Assembly (NCBI GenBank): GCA_024760905.1
Contig: CM045733.1
Span: 30,907,001-30,971,000 of the forward strand
Reading direction: 5' to 3'
Length of the DNA stretch: 64,000 bases
Source of the DNA: Plotosus lineatus
Lineage: Eukaryota; Chordata; Actinopteri; Siluriformes; Plotosidae
A program made the translations under genes and the position numbers. Within the stretch, counting starts at the first letter, position 1. Each line of letters starts with the position of its first letter. Shown piece after piece: positions 22,113 through 35,447 of this stretch. Under the pieces are notes generated by a model. That model searched no databases and was not told the DNA's origin. It saw nothing but the letters and a program-made list of their open reading frames with translations.

Positions 22113-24565
22113 GAGATGTCTGTGCATACTTTTTAATATTATAAAAATGTCGATCATGTTGTGCATGTACGTTTGAAACTCTCAATGCGCGATTCGCCAA
22201 CCACCTGCGGTACACGCACAACAACAACAACATCATTTGATCAGAAGGCAGCTGATCACAAACTGAAGCGTGGTCATCCAAAAGCCAATGACCAATAAAA
22301 AAATGCAGACATTTTGAATTATATTTTAATATAAAATAATATTATTAAAAACAATGTAATTTTTATTATTAAAACCAAATGTCTTAATATTAATATTAAA
22401 GCAGATGTCATTAAAAAAAGAATTCTTTAAAAGTATAATTTTTTTTATTGATTTCATTATTTTTTGACTGGTGTATAAAAGAGATATTGATGAAGGAAAT
22501 CCATTGATTTATTTTAGAAAAGAGGTTTGACCATTGTTTTGTTTAATATCTTATTAAAAAATCCTGCCGAGAGATCATCAACATTTGTTTGTACACTTTC
22601 GGAGGGGGGTGTGGGGTGTGGGGTGAGGGGGGGCAAAAAAAGAGTACTCTCTGTACACTTGGGAAAATGTTGAAAATGTTGAACCGCCCCTAAGTGGGGT
22701 TTGTATTTGTCAAACAATTAGAACAAAAGAGGGAGATTAAAACAAACAAATTGATGTTTGATTTTCATTTTCACATCCCTCTTACATATTCATCACACAC
22801 TGTTTTGTACAGCTAGTTTTAACTGAGGATATGCTTCATAATAAGCTTTCAGTGGTGCTGTTATCCCTTAGTCTAGTTTGTAGAGGAAGAACAAAGGAAG
22901 AATGAGATATGAAACATAATGAGAAACAACAAAGATGGGTTACTTCCCAATTCAGTTTCTTTTGTTTTGTCTATATCTATTCTCAATGTTTATTTGATAA
23001 CCTGAACAGCCAATTAGAGTGATTTCTTTCACTGACTGGCTCACTGCTGATTCAACAAGTTAACTCAGCTAAAAAAGGAGTATCCAGTGGTCTAACTGGT
23101 GCGAATATTCTAGACACACCAAAAAAAAAACCAGGAGACACATTAATACACAACCAAACATGGCCTACTGTCTTGAGCGTAATGGACAAACTGAAGTACT
23201 ACAAGGAAACCTACACAAGCATGGAAAACATGCAAATTCCACATAGAAAAGCCCTTAAGACCAGAATCAAAATCATTTTCTCTGTAAGGTGACCGTGCTA
23301 ACTAATCACCTATTGTTCTGACTACTGAAGACACTCCATACCTATTTACTGACAGAAATTTACTTCAAGTACGGTTTAAATGTAGTTTATCCATGTATTC
23401 AAAAATTGGCTTAGAGCCCTTGAGGTAGATATGGCATCTCAGACTTTTCTGCTTTCTCGGAAACGACATTTCAATGCCACATGCATCTACTGTATTTCTT
23501 CTAGGCAGTGGTGACTCGGGGTTAATGTACTAGTTTACTGATGTGAAGATTGGGAGTTCATGCCCCACTATCAGTGGGTTGTCATTGCCTTTCCTCCAGT
23601 GTAACTGGGTTATCAAATGCCAGTAATATCACTCAGTTAGTGGTGAGAGGTATATAAAAGCACCATCGCTGTCTTTTGAAAATAGGCCATCGGGTTGCCG
23701 TCAGTGTCTGTCTTAAGGCTTAAAATTATTCTTGTCCTTAATATAACTGAAAAATTGTTGACTGGACGTAAAGCAATCATTGAGTCACTCACTCTTACGT
23801 GTTCTTTTTTACAGGTGTCACATGTACAAAACTGTTCCTTTGGTCACAAAGTCTTGTTATTGTAAACAGACCAAAGAATTAAAACAAGATGGAAACAGGT
23901 CAATAAGATACTAGGCATATCAGACAATGAAGTTTTTAGAAAATCTCTTTTCCCAACTCTGGAGGCCAAATCCAACACTGAGTGACTGAGTGGTCAAGTG
24001 CAATGCACGTGACAAAATTTATTAGTACAAGTACATTTAGGAAAATCTTCAATAAGTCTTAAAAAGTCAATCCAAAAGGTTGCTGGAACACTTTAAGACA
24101 TCAAGCAGTAAGAGAAAACTTCAGAAACTAAAGCGTTTGAAGTTGATGTATCAGCTCCATATACTGTAAGATAAAGTAAAATTATCTCATCTTATCGGGC
24201 ATCGGCTTACTGTAAATGCTATACTGCTATATTGAAGATCACTCTGTTGATCTGATCAGCTGTTATGGTTCATTTTCAAGTAATACCTCACTTTAACATG
24301 CACATATGATACACAAAGAAAAAACAAACACAGAATAAAGTCCTCTGTACATCAATTAAGATGTAGCCTATAACTTTGCAGTTCAAAAATTTGAATATGA
24401 TGTATGAAGTTCACCAAAGGTAATAAATCTGCAGGAAACATTTATAGTGATGGGAAATAAATATCCAAATTCTTGTTTAATTTAATATACATACATCTAC
24501 TCCAGATGAACACATGCAATGAGATCTAATAGGTCTGGTTGCTCATAAAATTAATTCAAGATTTA
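22113..24565. other. AT-rich intergenic stretch, no gene seen
   Basis: Mostly unique-looking sequence with poly-T and poly-A runs. The only feature I can support is a decayed SINE at 23506-23720. Confidence 0.5.
23506..23720 (+). mobile_element. SINE family A, decayed copy
   Basis: Shares GGCAGTGGTGACTCGGGGTT, GGGAGTTCATGCCCCACT, GTAACTGGGTTATCAAATGCC and GTGAGAGGTATATAAAAGCACC with family A, with many changes. The 3' tail is unclear. Confidence 0.6.
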
Positions 24566-25442
24566 AAAGATAAGATAAGATAAGATACAGCTTTATTAAT
24601 CTCACAATGGAGAGATTCACTGTTACAGGCTCTTGAGGTACCATCAGTAGGGGGTGCAAAAATAGATACATATACAAACAAACATACACACATACATATA
24701 TATTATATAAGTACATAAAAAATTAGATACATAAATAGTATAAAGTAATATACAATAAAAAAAGAAAGAGAAAAGAACAACTTTGTGGACTGGCCTATAT
24801 TCAAGTGTACATGTATCTGAGGGCAGAGTAGATGGGTTGATATGGTTCACAGTCAGTGGGGTAGATGTGGTTGATTAAAGTGCACGGGGTTTTTAATGCA
24901 CATAACCGGTATTTTCACAGACAGTTACAAAGTGGCGTTGTACAGTCTGACAGCGGTGGGAATGAACGACCTGCGGTAGCGCTCCTTCCTGCACTGAGGA
25001 TGTCTCAGTCGTCCACTGAAGGAGCTACTCAGCTCCTCTACAGTCTGGTGCAGTGGGTGACAGCTGTTGACCATGATGGATGTGAGCTTTGCTACCATCC
25101 TCCTCTCACTCACCTCCTCCACAGAGTCCAGTGGGCAGCCTAGGACAGAGCTGGCCCTCCTGACCAGCTTGTTCAGTCTCTTTCTGTCCTGCTCTGTGCT
25201 GCCCGGGGCCCAGCAGATGGCAGCGTAGAGGATTGCAGAGGCTACCACAGAGTCATAAAAAGTCCTGAGCAGAGGTCTGCATACTCCGAAGGACCTAAGT
25301 CTCCTCAGAAGGTGGAGGCGACTCTGGCCCTTCTTGTACAGGGCATTGGTGTTGTGGGACCAGTCCAGTTTATTGTTAAGGTGAACGCCCAGGTATTTGA
25401 AACTGTCCACTGTCTTAATGTCCTGTCCCTGGATGTTCACTA

Positions 25443-25445
<3 letters not shown>
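24566..25445 (-). mobile_element. CR1/L2-type LINE 3' fragment, (TTATC)n tail
   Basis: Minus strand: RT C-terminal frame (24925-25442) then a 3' UTR ending AATAAAGCTGTATCTTATCTTATC at the left. A paralogue with the same 3' UTR is at 55907. The 5' end is at a (TG)n array. Confidence 0.85.
24925..25442 (-). pseudogene. LINE RT C-terminal domain
   Basis: Reads VNIQGQDIKTVDSFKYLGVH, LDWSHNTNALYKKGQSRLHL, LRRLRSFGVCRPLLRTFYDS, SAILYAAICWAPGSTEQDRK and SFIPTAVRLYN. This is the C-terminal half shared by many fish non-LTR elements; the catalytic motifs lie upstream and are missing. Confidence 0.85.

Positions 25446-25488
<43 letters not shown>
25446..25488. repeat. (TG)n microsatellite
   Basis: About 21 TG units at the truncated 5' end of the LINE. 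Confidence 0.95.
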
Positions 25489-25490
<2 letters not shown>

Positions 25491-27585
25491 GAGTGCTTAC
25501 AATTATCATGCAAATTTCATCTGTTATAAGAAAATTGTTGGTCTGCTGCTTTCCTCTGATCAGTTAATAAATAACTTAGAATAGTCACAGCCAAATGATG
25601 AAATACATGTTTTAATTTTACATCTAAACTATTTGACCTCAATAAGGTTAATTAATTGTCTGACTCCAAAAAGTATATATTACTATTTTATTTTAATAAG
25701 TGATCTGAAGGCATTTAATCTAAAACACCTTCATGTTAAACTTTAATTATGAAATAATGCTCCTATATCAGATTGTATAGCCTGTTCACTGAAGATTTTT
25801 GTCTTCGCCTAAATGTTTCTACTGATTTGCAAGCTTATGCCTTTTGTAATTACTTTTCAAAGGTTTCTATGTATTCCCATTTTTTCTGTTTTTTTATTTA
25901 TTTATTTATTTATTTTTTAACCTAATGATTTATTTGACCAGCCTAAGCTGTTTTATCTAAAACCAAGTAAAATTGTCATTTGAAAATCAAGCCTGATCTC
26001 ATTTGACGATTAAGCCTGATATTATCCATGATTCGATTAATTTTTAGCTTGGGCATGAAGGGTTTGTGACTGATATCATTGACCATATCACTCAGTCATT
26101 GTGTCAGTCGCTGTGAGGCAGGAATCCACCCTTTGTGGACAATTGTCATGGTTTTTTTTTAAACCTGTTTCCAAATGTTGCATGATTACATATGATAATC
26201 TACTACTCAGTAGCTGTTGCTAAGTATCTGTGTTTAAATTGCTGACAGTATGAGACCTTTGGGGTCAATTACAGGTAGTGACTACATAATCATTCTTAGA
26301 CAAGTCAACAGTAGTGCTTGCCCTGTTCCTTACATCATTATATGGGTTGTTCATTTGAACAAATAAAACTCCTATCTCACACATTGTAACAGACACATTT
26401 TTAGTGTGCTCAGTAGCCTTAAACAAGGGGTGTCAAACTAAGGCCACAAAGAACCATGTCAATGCAGGTTTTTAGTTCAACCAAGCAGCAGCACACCTGA
26501 ATTTACTAATTTAAACAAACAATTTGATTCTTAAACCTGTCTCAATGCATTGTATTGGGTGGGGCTGCACATGGAATTGGCCTGCTTTTTTTTTTTTTTT
26601 TTTTTTTTGGTCAATTACATAATTTGAAACATAAAATAAAACAAAACTAAACAAGCACATCAAGAAATAATACTTGCTTACAGTGTTCATGTGGACTACA
26701 TGCTGTAAATGAATGGCAGTGAAATTTATTTCGGGGAATTTGCAGTGTAAAAAGCTTGAAGGCTCTAGCACTGGGGACAATATAAATTAAACACTTAGGA
26801 CCTGAGTGTCTGTTGGAATCTATATCAATATAGAGGCTGTAAAGTAGCGTTTAAATGGGTTGCTTAAATGCAAAATCCAGGGAGTCCTTTTAGGACAACA
26901 AAGAATATGATGTTAGCATGCTGTGAAGGTTATCTGGACGTTATGAAGGTCATCTTTATCTTGGTTATGGAAAATACTTGTTTCTTATATGCAGGCTATG
27001 CCTTATGTCTTATTGTCTTATAACAGAATATCAGTAATGAAGATCCAATTAAACAGCTCTGACTCAGTGGCACTGCTACTATGTAAGCATGTTGGAATGT
27101 AACCATGACAATGAGCTTAAATAAAGTTTTATGCTCGGCCTATATTCATGTGATAGTATCTCTTACATATAAATCTCTTGTCAAAGCAACTGTTCCACTT
27201 GTTTATTGTTCTGGCTGGGCAGCGCATCAGAGGTACAAAATGTAGCTGTCGTCAGTCTGAAAAATAATGGAGGGGTTCAAATTGAACCATGTCTTGGCAT
27301 AATATATAATATACTGATTGATGTAATATATTACAGCAGTAATTAGCATCAACTTCAACATTCCATAATGCCACAAAGAATGTGTCACAGTGAATATTTT
27401 GGAAATGTGAGTTGAGGTATCATTGACATTCTGAGAAATATAAGAGCAACAAAAAAAAGTGTGTGATACGATGGGCCTCAACAACTGTGCTCGCATCATG
27501 TTTCTGAATAAATAGCAGTGTCACCTGTCTAGGATGAAAGCTAGCTTTACACAGAAGCATTTGCCAGCACTCTCCCACTGGTCCC

Positions 27586-27586
<1 letters not shown>
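25489..27586. other. AT-rich intergenic stretch
   Basis: No gene seen. It holds a hAT-like end at 26426-26550 (GGGGTGTCAAACTAAGGCC), a T23 run at 26586-26608 and a (TTTA)n run near 25893-25915. Confidence 0.5.
26424..26550. mobile_element. hAT-like non-autonomous fragment
   Basis: AAGGGGTGTCAAACTAAGGC and TTTTTAGTTCAACCAAGCAG match one arm of the MITE at 43683-43954. Only one end is seen. Confidence 0.6.

Positions 27587-27652
<66 letters not shown>
27587..27652. repeat. (TG)n microsatellite
   Basis: About 32 TG units at the left border of duplicated block A. Confidence 0.97.
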
Positions 27653-27653
<1 letters not shown>

Positions 27654-27942
27654 TGTGAGAAAGAGGGAGAGCTAGACATATGAGATGTTGGATTATCCCA
27701 TCTCTATTATCTTGACATATAGATTTTTCTAGTAAGAAAGTACCCAGCATTTAGTCATGGAGTAAATACCAATAAAGAACATACAAATGCATTGTATTAT
27801 ATTATATGTAGTTCAGCTTCACTGTAACAATCTAATTAAGTCCTGCTTATAATGCAAATAGAGTGTAGGTTGTAGTAATGATTAAGAAAAACTTAATTTT
27901 TCACTGTGATATTTATTGATAATAAAATATTATACAGCCTAC
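27651..27942 (+). repeat. duplicated block A (292 bp, copy at 39194-39485)
   Basis: GTCTGTGAGAAAGAGGGAGAG to ATTATACAGCCTAC is repeated at 39194-39485 with the same length and, by eye, only about two substitutions (AATTAAGTCC/AATTAGGTCC, GGTTGTAG/GGTTATAG). A (TG)n array lies left of both. Confidence 0.93.
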
Positions 27943-27979
27943 ATACATACATACATGTATATATATATATACACACATA

Positions 27980-28679
27980 CAGGGATCCCTCACTTTCCGC
28001 GGTTAATTGGAACCGAGATCCCCATGCGACCATCGAAATCTGCAAAGTAGGATCACCCCCATCCCCTGACTGATGCATACGTACATGTATATGTGTATAT
28101 AATATCAATAAATACATATCCAATACTATAAATGCTTATAATATCAATTAAATATTGAAAAAATAACATGAGATGTAAATGAAATATAAATACAGACGCT
28201 CGACAACTAACCAACATTCGTTTTGCAAACATCCGGAGATACCAACCTGTCCAAGGTTGAAAGTGAAAGTGAAAAGAAATTGAAGAACAAGTAGAAATAG
28301 AAATGGAATAAAATCTACAGAAAGATAGATCATAAATATAAGTATGAAATATGATTAAACATTATCCTGAGGTACACTTAATACAAGGCTCTGGCAGAGG
28401 GGGTGTGGCTGCGCAGACGCGCACACACAGATGCAACAATCCAGTTTTGATGGGAGATTTTGGGTTGTTTTTTGTTTGTTTTGTTTGGTGTTGGTTTAGG
28501 GTCTTTTTTTTGCATAAATGGCCTTGTTTTTTTTACATTTTCCTTAACTTTTCCACCTATTCTTTCCTTAATTTCCTTATTTTTTAACTTGATGAATACT
28601 TATTTACGTATTTATTTCTTAAAAACCACGATGCACTGAAGCCGCATTAATTGAAGCACAGAGTAGTGAGGGATTCCTG
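27980..28679. mobile_element. Tigger/TcMar-like element (TIR CAGGRATCCCTCACT)
   Basis: Left end CAGGGATCCCTCACTTTCCG, right end inverted CAGGAATCCCTCACTACTCT. No transposase frame. The left end also matches 1-85 inverted. Confidence 0.7.
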
Positions 28680-28693
28680 TGTATGTATGTATG

Positions 28694-28697
<4 letters not shown>

Positions 28698-28778
<81 letters not shown>
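28698..28778. repeat. (TA)n microsatellite
   Basis: About 40 TA units right after the transposon end. Confidence 0.97.
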
Positions 28779-28781
<3 letters not shown>

Positions 28782-28784
28782 TTC

Positions 28785-28877
28785 TTCCACTCATTTGCTG
28801 AGCCTCTTATTCCTACAAGGGTTTCAGGGAGGCTGGTGCCTATCTCAGCTAGCACAGGGCGAAGCTGAACAGACAGA

Positions 28878-28932
<55 letters not shown>

Positions 28933-29155
28933 TCATTTACACTCACATTCAGGGTCAATTTAGAGCAGTTGGATACCCTAATTTGTATGTCTTTGAACTT
29001 TGGGAGGAAACCAAAGTAGCTGGAGGAAACCAACACATGCATGGGAAGAAGACGCCTTTGTAAAACTCAGAAAAACTTCTGAGATGGGTATCAAACCAGA
29101 ATCTTCTTGCTGTGATGCGGACATGTTACCACTACGGGACTGTGTGCAACCCCCC
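28785..29155 (-). mobile_element. SINE family B with internal (CA)n
   Basis: Minus strand: head ...CCGTAGTGGTAACATGTCC, GATTCTGGTTTGATACCC as B box, body with GGTTTCCTCC and TTGGTTTCCTCCCAAAGTTC, a (CA)n inside at 28881-28930, and an L2-like tail (AATAAGAGGCTCAGCAAATG). Confidence 0.75.
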
Positions 29156-29948
29156 CCCCCCCAACACACACTCACATGGATATACATATATTATAATACA
29201 GATGATAAATCCTTCATTCCTATCACACACAAATAAGACACTTTTGGCCCAGAGGCATTAGAAGCCTTTGTGTTAGTGCCTACATAGACTGCTTAAGCTT
29301 TCCATGGGCCAACTTCCAATCAGAAGTCTTGATGAGGTGCAGTGTTATGAATGTGGATATGGGACATTCTTGGTATATCAATGAGGTCGGTTGACAGATA
29401 GACAGTTGCTTAGCCACATGCTGATAATTTACAGGAGGACTACAGGGGGCTATTAAAGGTCAACTATTTCTTTTAATATCAAGTTATAATTTTGCTGTCA
29501 AAATGGGTTTATTATTTATACTTCTAAATGATCATTATCAATGAAGTAAATTTAAAATTGTAATAGAATGTAAAACCTATCAATTGTTCAATCTATTATT
29601 TTATGGTGTAATTAATTAAATAATTAGTACATTTTAGATATTTTAGCAAGCTCATAGTACATGAAAATCACAGAGCAACTCGGCAAACAAGCTGTTTGTA
29701 TGTCCCCACAGCCAATTCAAGCATGCTCATGGTGTATTCTTATGTATTGGCTGTATTAGCTGGGCCTCATGGTAAGTGATATTTAATCCATTAAAGCCTG
29801 CCAGCTCATTCCTCAGGACAAACGCTTGACTATATTTGCTAACAGCACATAAAAGGTTCCATTGAGACAGTAGGCTATTGTTCTGGTCTTTGGGTGATCC
29901 GGTTGGTCTCATCAGGTGGGTAAGTACTAGACAGCACCCAGGTAAACC

Positions 29949-29988
<40 letters not shown>

Positions 29989-30111
29989 TTACTAATAATT
30001 ACAAATTATTATTATCAATAAAAATTGTATAATTTTTTTTTTGAGTTTGTTAACATGCAGTGCACATTTAATTTGTAATGACAGTGTTTCTTCACTTCTG
30101 TATACTTAAAG
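29156..30111. other. region upstream of the candidate troponin I start exon
   Basis: AT-rich, with (AAT)n at 29950-29985. The troponin I promoter and non-coding first exon may lie here, but I see no clear TATA box or other mark. Confidence 0.35.
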
Positions 30112-30126
30112 CATCATCATGTCAAG
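30112..30126 (+). CDS. tnni1: troponin I gene: candidate start-codon exon (CATCATC + ATGTCAAG)
   Basis: A short candidate exon with a pyrimidine-rich acceptor (ending TTAAAG), an ATG at 30119 and an 8-nt coding part ATGTCAAG followed by a consensus GTAAGT donor. Vertebrate troponin I genes start with very short coding exons split by phase, so the shape fits. The next secure exon (34661) starts in phase 0, so a mini-exon of length 1 mod 3 must lie between them. One possibility is 30606-30630 (donor GTATTT), which would keep the frame but has a poor acceptor. I could not settle it. No transcript evidence. Confidence 0.45.
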
Positions 30127-30782
30127 GTAAGTACACCTGTTTTTCTTTTCAATTAATATCAAGTGCATATTCTTTATTCACTATGGAAAATTAAAACTAC
30201 ATATCACAATTTTGATCCAGGAAAAAGATTTGTTTGTGGATTATCTTTTGTTAGGCAGAACATGGAAACTTAAATACTTCATTTAGTAACATGAGATAAA
30301 AAATGGTTCCTAAAAGTGCCACTGCAAAAAAAAAAATCTTTAATTAGAATTCACTGGTGAAAACAGCATCCTCTTTAATATTTTTTTCACTCTACATTTT
30401 TTTTTCTTTTCTACATGCTTTGCATCATTTGATTACGGCAGCTTGGTGAGCATATTATGTAAAATTGTATATTTTGTTGATTACCATGTATTGGATTTAA
30501 CATACAATAAACATATACTCCCATCTAGTATTCTAATAGCAAACATAAATGATTTTTCTTGTATAATTTGTCTTTGTCATGCATGCACTGCTAGGCACGT
30601 GGAAGAGGAAACCCTAAAGCTTTTGACAAGGTATTTATATTTGTATTTAAACCTCACCTGTGCATAAAAATCATGGATGCGTAGACTGATATGAAGTATT
30701 GTGACTTTAGACCCTGTTAATTATTTATGTTAATTATTTTGAAAAATCGATCTAAATTAAAAAAAAAAAAAAAAAGTTTATT

Positions 30783-31047
30783 AGGGTGTCACTATTGTCC
30801 CTCCTAGTGCAGCTAACCGGGTTATCAAAAGCCAGACATTTCTCTCACGGTCTGTGGTGAAAGTCATCGAATCATTGCTGTCGATCATAGGCCATTGTGT
30901 TGCCTTCGGCATGCATTCATTGCTTTGGCTTGGTCCTGGTCAGCTGTCCAAGCTGTACTCTGCCCTTGCTTAACTGAGATGGGCGGCACCACCTCCCCCC
31001 ACGACCTTAATTAGGATTAAGGGGTTCAGAAAATAAACGAATGAATG
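30783..31047 (+). mobile_element. SINE family A, 5' truncated, L2-type tail
   Basis: GCAGCTAACCGGGTTATCAA and the family body, then AGCTGTCCAAGCTGTACTCTGC and CTTAATTAGGATTAAGGGGT plus (GAAT)n. The tRNA head is missing. Confidence 0.8.
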
Positions 31048-31074
31048 TAACCCTTCTGCATTTCACCAATTTTT

Positions 31075-31210
<136 letters not shown>

Positions 31211-31338
31211 GCCTCTTTCACGAAACAATTTTTCACAATACCTTATTCTTCTTTAAATTATTCTTTCTACAATACCAGAAAGACAATTTTTTATGATAGT
31301 GAGTACTTTCAACATGAAAAAATACATTTCTTTTCAGC

Positions 31339-31366
31339 GCCGCGCGCGTGCACGCACACGCACGCA

Positions 31367-31450
<84 letters not shown>
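31339..31450. repeat. (CG/CGCA/CA)n alternating purine-pyrimidine array
   Basis: GCCGCGCGCGTGCACGCACA passes into (CGCA)n and then about 32 CA units. The alternation is unbroken for over 100 bp, which favours Z-DNA. Confidence 0.97.
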
Positions 31451-31451
<1 letters not shown>

Positions 31452-31633
31452 TATATTTGAACATTAGATGGGCACATGGTTTTATTTGGTGGGCAAAGAG
31501 TCATCATAACTGGAAAAATTTAAGGGTCAAGCCCCCAAAAACATGCAAGTTTTATATTTCGCAATTCCAGTAGGGAAAAATTTAGGCAAAATAAGGCACC
31601 CCCCCCACAAAAAAAAGGACTGAATAAGTGAAA

Positions 31634-32733
31634 TCTCACCCTATCCTCTGTATCTTCTACTCTTACTCCAACTACCTTCATGTCCTCCTTCACCACATCC
31701 ATAAATCTTCTCTTTGGTCTTCCTCTCAGCCTTCTGCCTGGTAATTCCAAGCTCAGCATCCTACTTCCAATATACTCACTATCCCTCCTCTGTACATCTC
31801 CAAACCATCTCAATCCAGCCTCTCTGACTTTGTCTCCAAAACATCTTACATGGGCTGTCCCTCTGATGTACTCATTCCTGATCCTATCCATCCTCGTTAC
31901 TCCCAAAGAGAACCTCAACATTTTCATCTCTGCTACCTCCAGCTCTGCCTCCTGTCTCTTCCTCAGCGCAACTGTTTCTAAACATTACAACATTGCTGGC
32001 CTCATCACCGTCTTGTACACCTTTCCTTTCATCCTTGCCGATACCCTCTAATCACACATCACAATGGACACTTCTCTCCAACCATTCCAACCTGCCTGCA
32101 CATGCTTCTTCACCTATTTTCCACACTCTCCATTGCTCTGGACTGTTGAGCCTAAGTACTTAAAATCCTCCACCTTCTTTATCTCTGCTCCCTGTAACCT
32201 CATCGTTCCTCTTGGGTCCTTGTCGTTCACACACATGTATTCTGTTTTACTGAAGCTAACTAACCTTCTTTCCTCTCCTTTCCAGGGCATACCTCCATCT
32301 CTCTAGATTTTCCTCCACTTGTTTTCTGCTCTCACTACAGATCACAATGTCATCTGTAAACATCATAGTCCATGGAGATTCTTGTCTAACCTTGTCTGTC
32401 AGCCTTTCCATCACCATAGCAAACAAGAAGGGGCTCAGAGCTGACCCTTGATGCAGTCCCACCTCCACCTTGAACTCTTCTGTCACACCGACAGCACACC
32501 TCACCACTGTCTTACATCTCTCATACATGTCCTGCACCACTCTAACATACTTCTCTGCCACTCCAGACTTCCTCATGCAATACCACAGTTCCTTTCTCGG
32601 CACCCTGTCATATGCTTTCTCCAGATCCACAAAGGCACAATGCAGCTCCTTCTGACCTTCTCTGTACTTCTCTATTAACAACCTCAAAGCAAACACTGCG
32701 TCTGTGGTGCTATTTCTTGGCATGAAACCATCA
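31634..32733 (-). mobile_element. RTE-clade LINE copy 4, truncated at both ends
   Basis: Runs from within the RT (MPRNSTTDAVFALRLL at 32723) to near the C-terminus, with an open frame at 32256-32723 and another at 31520-31927. The last 60 bp of the family 3' end are missing. Motif C is MMFTDDIVICSE (FADD to FTDD); motif A FVDLEKAYDRVP is intact. Confidence 0.9.
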
Positions 32734-32734
32734 C

Positions 32735-32903
32735 CTTCCAGGTATTAGGACAAATACCTTCCAGGTATTTTTTTCCTGGTACACATTTATACTGCTGGGT
32801 GAGCACTAGTGGTTAAGACCATGCCCAGGCTTCTATCTGGGATTTGATCCCACAACCATCTGATCATGAGCCCAGCCACCTAACCAGTAGACCGCTGACC
32901 CCT
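32735..32903 (-). mobile_element. SINE family C copy
   Basis: Minus strand: GGTCTACTGGTTAGGTGGCTGGG, TTGTGGGATCAAATCCCAG, then AGCCTGGGCATGGTCTTAACC and CACCCAGCAGTATAAATGTG as at 57713. It abuts the broken 5' end of RTE copy 4. Confidence 0.75.
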
Positions 32904-33195
32904 ATCTGTGGCACTTCACTGACAATTGAGGCACTGAGATCTTTTGGTCTCAGTGTTGCACTAACTAAAATTATCTCACAAATTTTCCTCCCCATTGATA
33001 TCAAGTCTGGTGGTTCATAAATTTATACCCAATAACCAGACTCTAACTTCTACCAATTACTTTAGGACTGTTACTTAAATACTCTGTAAAATTTTCAGTG
33101 TTCAATTCTTTTTCAGATTGAGTGTATTGCAGGCAGCTGATGCTTTTAAATCAAATTTGTTGATATTTAAAAAATGCAATTAATTTGTTATGGGC

Positions 33196-33435
33196 AAATG
33201 GGTGGAGGATTACTGATCCCAAGATCAAGGTTTCAAGTCCCACTATCAATGGGTTAATGAATGAATGAATGAATGAATATATAGGCATGTAAAATTGATG
33301 ACTTTTGTGAAGAGTAGGCTGCATTTTCTGCCCTGTGCTGGCCTGGTGAGCTGTCCAGGGTGTACACTGCCCTTTCACAGAGTTGCTAGCCTAACTGCAA
33401 CCATAAGTAGGATTAACAGTTCAGAAAAAGAAATG
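33196..33435 (+). mobile_element. SINE family A, decayed, L2-type tail
   Basis: GGTTTCAAGTCCCACTATCA, an internal (ATGA)n, AGAGTAGGCTGCA, GCCTGGTGAGCTGTCCAGGG and a weak GTAGGATTAACAGTTCAGAA tail. Confidence 0.65.
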
Positions 33436-34660
33436 ACTGAATTAATTCATTCATTACTTTGCTCAGTAAAATATTTCTTAAAAAGAGTTTAAATAATTCC
33501 ATCCCTTATTGAAGTAACTTCTCTAGTTAACGAAATTTATTAAATGCAAAACAAATCCCTCATTAAGAAATAATTCCTTTCACAAATCTCCGTGAAATGA
33601 TAGTGAGCAAAATGTTACTGAAGCATGTTTTCTATTTACAATGTACAGTTTTGAGTTGAATAGAGTGTATGGGAACCTTCAAGCTATAGTCACAACTTCT
33701 TGATAAACCATGATACAAATATGAGCTGAAACAGAGGCCATATTATATTAGTCATCTGTCAGAGAGAAGAGAATAAGATTAAAAAAAATCAAACAAGAAG
33801 GAAGTGTGCTACCATTTATAAGTCAATTAATTATTTACTGAAAACCCCCCACAAAATAAAGCTAATCAGCTAAACAAACAAAAACAGCTGCTTGTCATAA
33901 ACTGATCATTTCTACTGATAGGAGAATAATAAAGAGGTGACAACAAATGGGGATTGAAAAAAAAAATCTGGAAGTGCACCTATGTTTTTTTTGGCATATA
34001 AACACTGAGGATGAGGGTTAGAATGGAAGAAAAAAATCCACAAAGATCAGTGTTGGCGAATAAGAATAGGATGAATCTTTTGACTTACCAAACACTCAAA
34101 AAATAGAAGGGGTGCTTGGCATAAAAATGCATTGCTGTAATCAAAAGAATCTTATCCTAACTGTAAAACTTGACAGGGGTTCTGTGATGTTGTGGGATAC
34201 ATTTGATGAAATGCAAGATATTTTAAACAAATAAACAAATAAAAACAAATAAATCAGGCTGCTTCTGCCAGGAAATTAAAGCTGGGTCATCCAGCGGGAT
34301 GCCATATGGGATCTGAGCCATATGTCCAAAATAAATAAAAAAAAAAAATAAATCTGATGATCGGAGAGAGGGTGAATAGATTTTGTTTTCAATACTTTTT
34401 TAAATCTTAAAAATCCATACAATGCCTATATGTTAAATTCAAAATCGGATGAAATAAACAATTATGTATGCTATTATAACTACAAATAAATACTACTAAT
34501 TGCAGTATGTGTAATAAACAACATTAAACAAGTAAGTGTTCTGGAATACTGCTCTGTCAGTACAGAATAAGGCCATACACCCTTTATAACATTTAACCTT
34601 TGCCAAAAAGAACATAAATAAATCTGAACTCATTTTTCATATGCATTTATATCTTCACAG
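33436..34660. other. troponin I intron sequence, nothing else recognised
   Basis: AT-rich with no open frames or repeats that I can name, directly upstream of the 34661 exon. Confidence 0.5.
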
Positions 34661-34702
34661 CCAAAATGCAAGATTTCTGCATCCCGAAAACTTTCTCTCA
34701 AG
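34661..34702 (+). CDS. tnni1: troponin I exon: N-terminal troponin-C-binding segment
   Basis: A 42-nt exon between a TTCACAG acceptor and an AAG/GTTTGT donor, phase 0 at both ends. It encodes PKCKISASRKLSLK, which matches the conserved PKITASRKLLLK segment of vertebrate slow troponin I. This short helix anchors troponin I to the C-lobe of troponin C. It is too short to appear as an open frame and was found by reading for the family motif. It continues in frame into the exon at 35803. Confidence 0.85.
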
Positions 34703-35389
34703 GTTTGTTTCAGTTAGTACATACTTATTACATCTCTTTGTTGCTTATGGATATGTCAGAAAGTCCTCCAAACAGTGGCTATGTTCAAATTCCGATAGAG
34801 AAAACATGTTTCCTACTCTCTGAACCAAAACAGTCACTGTGAATAATAGTTCATAGCTGATTGATATTACATGCACATAATTTGCACAGTGGTTTATATA
34901 ATTTAAATTCCAATTATTGCATGTTAATGAAAACTTTAACCATTGCTAGGTTTGTACAAAAAATGTTTTTAAAATGAGATTTATTTAAAGAGGTCAAGAT
35001 AAGCATTGTTTATTATAACATTTAACTGAGGCAGTGTATATACACAGATACCTTGTTTTGCTAACTATAACCAAATGCAGGTTATAAATATGTCTACTTT
35101 CAAGCAGGTCGACAGAATTATGGCAAAGAAAATCATTAGCCCATTTGCTTTACAAAATTACACATCTGATTCTGCATAGGTTACTACTACCTTACTAACA
35201 TTCTGAATGTGAAGTGTTTTAGCCAGATCTGCTGCTAACAGGAGCATAAACCTAAACACATAATCTTTATCAGATAAAATTAGTATTAGAACTTTATGCT
35301 AATGCCAAACTTTGTGGAATTTTCAGTGGGATTTTCAACCAGCTCATATACACATTTGTGATAGTTAGGTGTGTGTATGTGTGCACGCA

Positions 35390-35447
<58 letters not shown>

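Noticed and set aside
30606..30630. Troponin I second coding exon
   Set aside because: It keeps the frame with both neighbours, but the acceptor has no pyrimidine tract and the residues (GNPKAFDK) match no troponin I; kept only as a possibility in the start-exon entry.
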